IMG/VR virus record: IMGVR_UViG_3300035182_000599
Span: 1 to 41,818 of that record
Strand: one strand, 5' to 3'
From: a virus
Length of the DNA: 41,818 bases
A program made the position numbers and the translations under genes. A model generated the notes under the pieces. It saw nothing but the letters and a program-made list of their open reading frames with translations. It had not been told where the DNA came from and ran no database searches. Below are positions 38,373-41,818 of this stretch, piece after piece (within the stretch, counting starts at the first letter, position 1; each line of letters starts with the position of its first letter).

Positions 38373-38760
38373 GGAACCTCCAGGCTTGGAGTGTAAGGCG
38401 AAACTATGGGTGGGGGAAGGTTTTTAACGAAAGGTTTTGAAATTTTGAAAATGGGTAGGCGTAGAAGTCCAGGAGGTAATAATTCATCCCTTCACCCATC
38501 GCCCCCCGGCGAGCGGAAACTACCCCCGGCCGCCTGCCTGATGCCCCCTGGCCATGATCGCAAGCCTATTTACATGGCGCGCGCCATCCATCAAGCCCTA
38601 AATACAGCTTGCCTAATAAATACCAGCATCTAAATACCCTCGCCTAATTAAAAACCTATGCCTATTTACCCCAGCCTCACGCCCTGCGCCTGGCACCCTG
38701 GAGCTGCACCTTGCCATCATACTTCATTACGCCTGGTATACTGCATTACGCCCTGATTAT
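38373..38760. other. Left part of the divergent control region
   Basis: No gene is supported. The stretch holds an AT-rich block (38420-38455), a perfect 14-bp palindrome ATGGCGCGCGCCAT at 38574-38587, and a cluster of six related AT motifs of the type CCTATTTA/TAAATACC between 38565 and 38670. CATTACGCC occurs twice, 19 bases apart (38725 and 38744). A TATACT at 38737 is a possible -10 without a clear -35. The leftward late promoter should lie here but I cannot place it. Confidence 0.5.
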
Positions 38761-38763
38761 AAG

Positions 38764-39037
38764 TGTTTCCGTATGTTTCCGTATGTATCCAGATGACGCG
38801 ATTTTTCGTAAATGTTTGGAAACATTACGGTGTTTCCACTGTTTCCATACTTTTAACATTTCATCTCGGGTATAGAAAAAGAGAGAGAATGTATTTTTAT
38901 AGGAGAGGTTAGGAAAACGATGTTTCCGGGGTTCATACCCTGGAAACAGGGTTATTCTGGAAACAGAATAACCACAAAATCCCACCTTGTTTCCATACCA
39001 TCCACCCATCACGCACCCGTATGTTTCCAGTGTTTCC
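38764..39037. repeat. Iteron-like array: eleven exact TGTTTCC motifs in 274 bp
   Basis: TGTTTCC begins at 38764, 38774, 38831, 38840, 38921, 38988, 39022 and 39031; its complement GGAAACA lies at 38818, 38942 and 38959. A variant (TGTATCC) is at 38784. The first three are 10 bases apart, one helical turn, and two other pairs are 9 apart. Several continue as TGTTTCCATAC or TGTTTCCGTA. One site forms the dyad TGTTTGGAAACA. AT-rich tracts alternate with the motifs. This is the pattern of an initiator (iteron) or operator array. Confidence 0.85.
38938..38973. repeat. Two adjacent hairpins with GAAA loops
   Basis: CCCTG-GAAA-CAGGG (38938-38951) is followed at once by TTATTCTG-GAAA-CAGAATAA (38952-38971), which can be extended with GG/CC at 38950-38951 and 38972-38973. 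In RNA both loops are GNRA tetraloops. Each contains a GGAAACA motif of the array at its apex. Confidence 0.8.
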
Positions 39038-39067
39038 ATACCCTCAAGATATTTTTAACTTTTCCCC

Positions 39068-39095
39068 TTGCCTATTTCCTCGCCGTTGATACTCT
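39068..39095 (+). promoter_or_regulatory. Putative promoter of the AAA/HExxH/VWA operon
   Basis: TTGCCT (39068-39073) and TACTCT (39090-39095) are 16 bases apart, after an A/T-rich lead-in (ATTTTTAACTTTTCCCC). The -10 style (TAC-CT) matches that of the coat promoter. The last TGTTTCC sites end only 31 bases upstream, so the array could control it. Confidence 0.5.
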
Positions 39096-39291
39096 TGGGT
39101 GGGGGAGTTTTTACTATCTGACATTAACCTGACAGAAAACACATTCTTGAGACAGATTCTCACCTTTTAACATCTCGGCACAGTCTTAACTCTTTACCAT
39201 CACCATTTACACTCTGAAAACACGATTTTTCAGAGCCTCCACCCACCAGGGTCATTCATTACCGGCCCTTTTAACTTTTCGGAGTCACCCC
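39096..39291 (+). other. Long leader of the AAA operon with a hairpin
   Basis: About 195 bases separate the putative promoter from the first gene. They contain CTGACA twice (39118, 39129), a CTTTTAACATCTCGG stretch (39164) that resembles 38852-38870, and a hairpin CTCTGAAAA / TTTTCAGAG (39212-39235, 6-nt loop). There is no gene here. The hairpin lacks a T-run, so a leader or binding role is possible; nothing more can be said. Confidence 0.45.
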
Positions 39292-39480
39292 ATGAAAACC
39301 CTCCCATCAACCCCCGGCGCCCTGTTCGCCCGCCCTGCCCCGCGCCCGAACACCAATAATTATAGTGAACCGCTCCCCGTTCATATTGACATTGAATGGC
39401 TCGGTTGCACTATGACGCTCCCCAACGGCGGCATTATCACCCGTGATTCGGTTATCGAACCGAATCACCTCTCTCTCTAA
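39292..39480 (+). CDS. Small hypothetical protein, first gene of the AAA operon
   Basis: The product is 62 residues with CGGAG eight bases before the ATG. The N-terminus is Pro-rich (STPGALFARPAPRPN), and the rest is a short beta-type domain (VHIDIEWLGCTMTLPNGG, IITRDSVIEPNHL). It ends 24 bases before the ATPase gene. No family is recognised. Confidence 0.65.
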   Translation: MKTLPSTPGALFARPAPRPNTNNYSEPLPVHIDIEWLGCTMTLPNGGIITRDSVIEPNHLSL

Positions 39481-39504
39481 CCTTCGGACACTGGAGCCCG
39501 AACC

Positions 39505-40935
39505 ATGCAAACGCTTCTCAATCCTGCATCCTCTGACGCCCTGCTCGTCATCCTGCGTCTGATCTGGCGCGGCCGCTTCAATATGGCGCCCCATCCTGAA
39601 GACCGGAGTATCGACCCGGCCACCTTCCCCGGCCTGGACGATACCCAGCGCCGCGCCCTGATCATCCGCGCCATGAGCGCATGGCCCCACGCCGAATGGT
39701 CTAAGGGTATCGGCTGGGCTATCTCGCAGGCCAATGCCGCAGCATCCGGCGGCACCAAGCGCGGCCCCGGCCGCCCTAAATACAAGGTCCCCGCCCCCAC
39801 GGCGCCCATCACGCCCCTGCCTGCGTCCAGCGCCCCGGTAAATTTACCTTCACCCGTGCGAGGCTACGCTGTGGCGCCTGATCCTACCTTCAACCCATCG
39901 CCTGACACGACCCACCTGGCACCCGCCCCGGCGCCTATCGCCATACCTGCCCAGCCCGTGGTCATTCCTGACCCGCCCCCGGTGGTCATCGTGGAAGATG
40001 CTGCCCCCGTGGTCGCCCCTGCCCCCGCCTATGTGCCCCAGCCCGGCGCCATTGACCTACGCGCGGCCCTGGCCCTGAACGGTTACATGGCGCCCCCTGA
40101 GATGACGCCCCTGCTCATGGTCCTTGAACACGCCTTGAATGCCGGCGCCCCTGTCCCGAACATCCTGCTTTCCGGTGAGTCTGGCACGGGAAAGACCGCC
40201 TTCGCCCTGGCCCTGGCCCGTGTCATGGGTGCCCCCCTCCACGCTGTCCCTCTGGCCCTAGGCACGACTACCACGCAGCTTATTGGTCAGCTAATCCTGG
40301 AAGCCGATGGTGGTTCCGCATGGCGCGATGGTTTCCTGCCCCGTGCCTACCGGCTGGGCGGTGTCCTGCTTCTTGACGAACTGGGTGCCGCCCAGGATGG
40401 CGTCTGTGCGGTGATGCACCCGGCCCTGGAATCCCCCCGGCGCCCTTTCCTGATCGCGCAGACTGGCGAGAGCGTCCAGCCTGCGCCCCTCGTCATCATC
40501 GGAACGGACAATGGTGCAGGAGTAGGCGCCGCATCGCAGAGAAACCGCCATACCACGGGCTTGAGCGCTGCCCTGCGTGAGCGCTTCACGCTCCAGCTAA
40601 CCGTGGAAGGACCCAAGGGTCCCGATATGATCAGCGCCCTGGTTAATCACCACGGCGTCAGCCTGGACCTGGCCCAGCTTGCCGAAAAAATCATGAGCGC
40701 CGGTCACTCCCTGGTTCAGTCCGGCGCTGTGTATTCCACCGCCTTCGGTTTCCGGCTGGCCGTGGCTTTCGCCAAAACCTGCGCGATGCTCACGCCCCGG
40801 CTGGACCTGCACAGCGCCGCCCTGGCGGCCGCTGACCTGACACTGGCCCTGTCCATCACAGAACCGGAGCGCATGATCCTAGGCGAAGCCCTGCGCCGCG
40901 TCCTGCCTGCCCCTAGCGAGGTTCCCAATGCTTAA
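39505..40935 (+). CDS. CobS/MoxR-like AAA+ ATPase
   Basis: The product is 476 residues. The N-terminal 80 residues are unassigned, followed by a short AT-hook-like patch (KRGPGRPKYK, 85-94) and a 90-residue Pro/Ala linker. The AAA+ domain has Walker A GESGTGKT (224-231), Walker B LLLDE (287-291 region), a sensor-like IIGTDN and the Arg finger LRERF. The order from Walker A to sensor (DGFLPRAYRLGGVLLLDELGA, then MHPALESP) is that of CobS/MoxR, which form rings that drive VWA partners. The linker with AT-hook is not part of CobS. Its stop overlaps the HExxH gene start by 8 nt. Confidence 0.9.
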   Translation: MQTLLNPASSDALLVILRLIWRGRFNMAPHPEDRSIDPATFPGLDDTQRRALIIRAMSAWPHAEWSKGIGWAISQANAAASGGTKRGPGRPKYKVPAPTAPITPLPASSAPVNLPSPVRGYAVAPDPTFNPSPDTTHLAPAPAPIAIPAQPVVIPDPPPVVIVEDAAPVVAPAPAYVPQPGAIDLRAALALNGYMAPPEMTPLLMVLEHALNAGAPVPNILLSGESGTGKTAFALALARVMGAPLHAVPLALGTTTTQLIGQLILEADGGSAWRDGFLPRAYRLGGVLLLDELGAAQDGVCAVMHPALESPRRPFLIAQTGESVQPAPLVIIGTDNGAGVGAASQRNRHTTGLSAALRERFTLQLTVEGPKGPDMISALVNHHGVSLDLAQLAEKIMSAGHSLVQSGAVYSTAFGFRLAVAFAKTCAMLTPRLDLHSAALAAADLTLALSITEPERMILGEALRRVLPAPSEVPNA

Positions 40936-41818
40936 TCCTCTGCGGATTTACGAGAACGACACGAATGTCAGCGCCCTGGCGCGCATCGTATCAGACGATG
41001 CTGGCGCGGCCCTGAATGTCATCGCTGGGACCAGTGTCAGCGCCCGGAATCAGACCGGCTCGGCCGCCTGGGTTGATGCTTGTGTGGTTCGTATCAATAT
41101 GCCGTCGCCTGAGGCCCTGGAACAGTTGGGGATTACCCTGAACGGCTTCAGGGGCTTGCTCGATCATGAGGCAGGCCACGCCCGGTTCAGTGAAGCCCCC
41201 AGCCCCAGCCTGATCACCAGCCATACCAAAAAAGTCATGAGCATGACCGAACAGGCCGGGTGCCCCTATTTTCTGCGCTGTGAACTGATCACAAGAACCA
41301 CATATGCCCATGCCCTCAATGTCCTGGAAGATCACCGCATGGAACACGCCCTGGCTAACGCCATGGCTGGCACCCGGACCCACTTGGACGCCTTGAACCG
41401 TGATGCCGCGCGTGTATTCGGTTCAGACCGCGCAGTCTTCGACGCTGGATATGTCAGCGTTAATTCCCTGATCTGGTGGTCCAGCATCTTCGCTAACGCC
41501 CTGCGCCCCCGGCCTGCTATCTCACGGGCTGAAGTCACCCGCCTGTTTAATGAAGCCAATGCCCCCGCCAAGGATGCCGCGCGGATCATGCCATCAGTCC
41601 TGCGCCTAGCTGGTCTGATTAATGGCGCGTTAGGTATCAAACCCACTAAAAAGGTCTATGCCCTGGTCGATGGTTTCCTTGTGGCAGTAACCGAGGAAGC
41701 CCACAAGCTAGGTTATCCCTCCCAAGCCCAGCCGCCCCAGCCGCCCCAGCCGCCCCAGCCGCCCCAGCCGCCCCAGCCGCCCCAGCCGCCCCAGCCGCCC
41801 CAGCCGCCCCAGCCGCCC
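40928..41818 (+). CDS. CobT-N-like HExxH protein, N-terminal part (continues at 1-534)
   Basis: The frame starts at ATG 40928, overlapping the ATPase stop, and leaves the window in frame with base 1. The first 265 residues are a predicted zinc-metallopeptidase-type fold: LDHEAGHARFSE has H80-E-x-x-H84, and NVLEDHRMEH (131-140) supplies a likely third ligand, as in the CobT N-terminus and related VWA-linked metallopeptidases. LIWWSSIFANAL and the following helices complete the domain. From residue 268 it becomes QPP repeats. Whether it cleaves protein or only binds metal or substrate is not known. Confidence 0.8.
   Translation, partial: MLNPLRIYENDTNVSALARIVSDDAGAALNVIAGTSVSARNQTGSAAWVDACVVRINMPSPEALEQLGITLNGFRGLLDHEAGHARFSEAPSPSLITSHTKKVMSMTEQAGCPYFLRCELITRTTYAHALNVLEDHRMEHALANAMAGTRTHLDALNRDAARVFGSDRAVFDAGYVSVNSLIWWSSIFANALRPRPAISRAEVTRLFNEANAPAKDAARIMPSVLRLAGLINGALGIKPTKKVYALVDGFLVAVTEEAHKLGYPSQAQPPQPPQPPQPPQPPQPPQPPQPPQPPQPP
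41708..41818. repeat. Right copy of the 111-bp terminal direct repeat
   Basis: This is the same 21-base lead-in and ten CAGCCGCCC units as at 1-111, with G instead of T at the fifth base (Gly-Tyr instead of Val-Tyr in the product). The lead-in follows coding sequence directly (KKVYALVDGF...EEAHKLGYP), so this copy is the one in natural context. Confidence 0.9.

Noticed and set aside
38746-39039. A 97-residue minus-strand frame in the control region
   Set aside because: It spans the TGTTTCC array, its residues simply mirror the repeats (METLETYG, RKHTETL), and it lacks a good ribosome site.
38920-39132. A 70-residue plus-strand frame in the control region
   Set aside because: A purine-rich site precedes its ATG, but the frame runs through the hairpins, array and promoter and has no protein-like pattern; the regulatory reading is simpler.
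41708-41818. Physical direct terminal repeat as in T7 or N4
   Set aside because: The repeat is low-complexity, lies inside a gene and would leave that gene broken at both ends; an assembly break in a circular map is simpler.
1-41818. tRNA genes, CRISPR arrays, insertion sequences, integrase or attachment site
   Set aside because: I looked for tRNA-like T-arms, spaced repeats, transposase or recombinase motifs and found none that hold up. The regular repeats present are coding tandem repeats or the 38.8 kb array without spacer structure.

Overview
The window looks like an essentially complete genome of a short-tailed (podovirus-like), strictly lytic tailed phage, linearised inside a repeat. 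The first 111 bases (1-111) and last 111 bases (41708-41818) are the same apart from one base, and the reading frame that runs off the right edge continues in frame from base 1. The contig is therefore circular or circularly permuted, about 41.7 kb once one repeat copy is removed. The DNA is GC-rich (roughly 60% by eye), Shine-Dalgarno sites are strong and TTG/GTG starts are frequent. No integrase, repressor, RNA polymerase, tRNA or CRISPR was seen. The holin and endolysin types hint at a Gram-negative, probably proteobacterial, host; this is weak inference.

Layout. (A) 39.3 kb to the right edge and 1-1.46 kb, rightward: a small unknown gene, a CobS/MoxR-like AAA+ ATPase, a CobT-N-like HExxH protein carrying QPP and acidic 10-residue repeats (split by the window ends), a MIDAS/VWA protein and a tiny membrane protein. 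All but the first are joined by short overlaps, and the unit ends at a textbook terminator. (B) 1.83-3.34 kb, leftward: a lysis cassette (L,D-transpeptidase-like endolysin, membrane coiled-coil protein, 3-TM holin) plus a small unknown. (C) 3.5-17.8 kb, rightward: replication and takeover genes. These are a PrimPol-VirE helicase, a PAPS-reductase-like PP-loop protein, a putative ssDNA-binding protein, a DnaQ-like exonuclease, a Tad2 (DUF2829) anti-Thoeris domain, a DUF6378 protein, a compact DNA polymerase III alpha, an SNF2 helicase, an HNH endonuclease, a VRR-NUC nuclease, a RyR-like domain protein, and four small proteins behind their own promoter. (D) 38.4 to 17.9 kb, leftward: the packaging and virion module. 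It runs from small and large terminase through portal, scaffold, N4-gp56-type coat, tailspike, adaptor and nozzle to a set of ejection/internal proteins. (E) 38.37-39.29 kb: a 0.9 kb AT-rich divergent control region with eleven exact TGTTTCC repeats, two GAAA-loop hairpins and a putative promoter. It is the best candidate for an origin or operator array.

How it fits together: the phage brings most of its own fork (primase-helicase, polymerase, proofreading exonuclease, ssDNA-binding candidate, nucleases), a Thoeris-signal sponge and a conventional late module. The item of most unusual character is the AAA+/HExxH/VWA operon. It has the parts of the CobS-CobT chelatase motor, but CobT is split at its repeat-rich linker, no cobalamin gene is present, and a small membrane protein is attached. 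Two further signals are not explained by the genes: a heptamer (AAATACC/GGTATTT) found about 32 times on both strands, and a perfect 21-bp hairpin between the convergent units at 1.75 kb.
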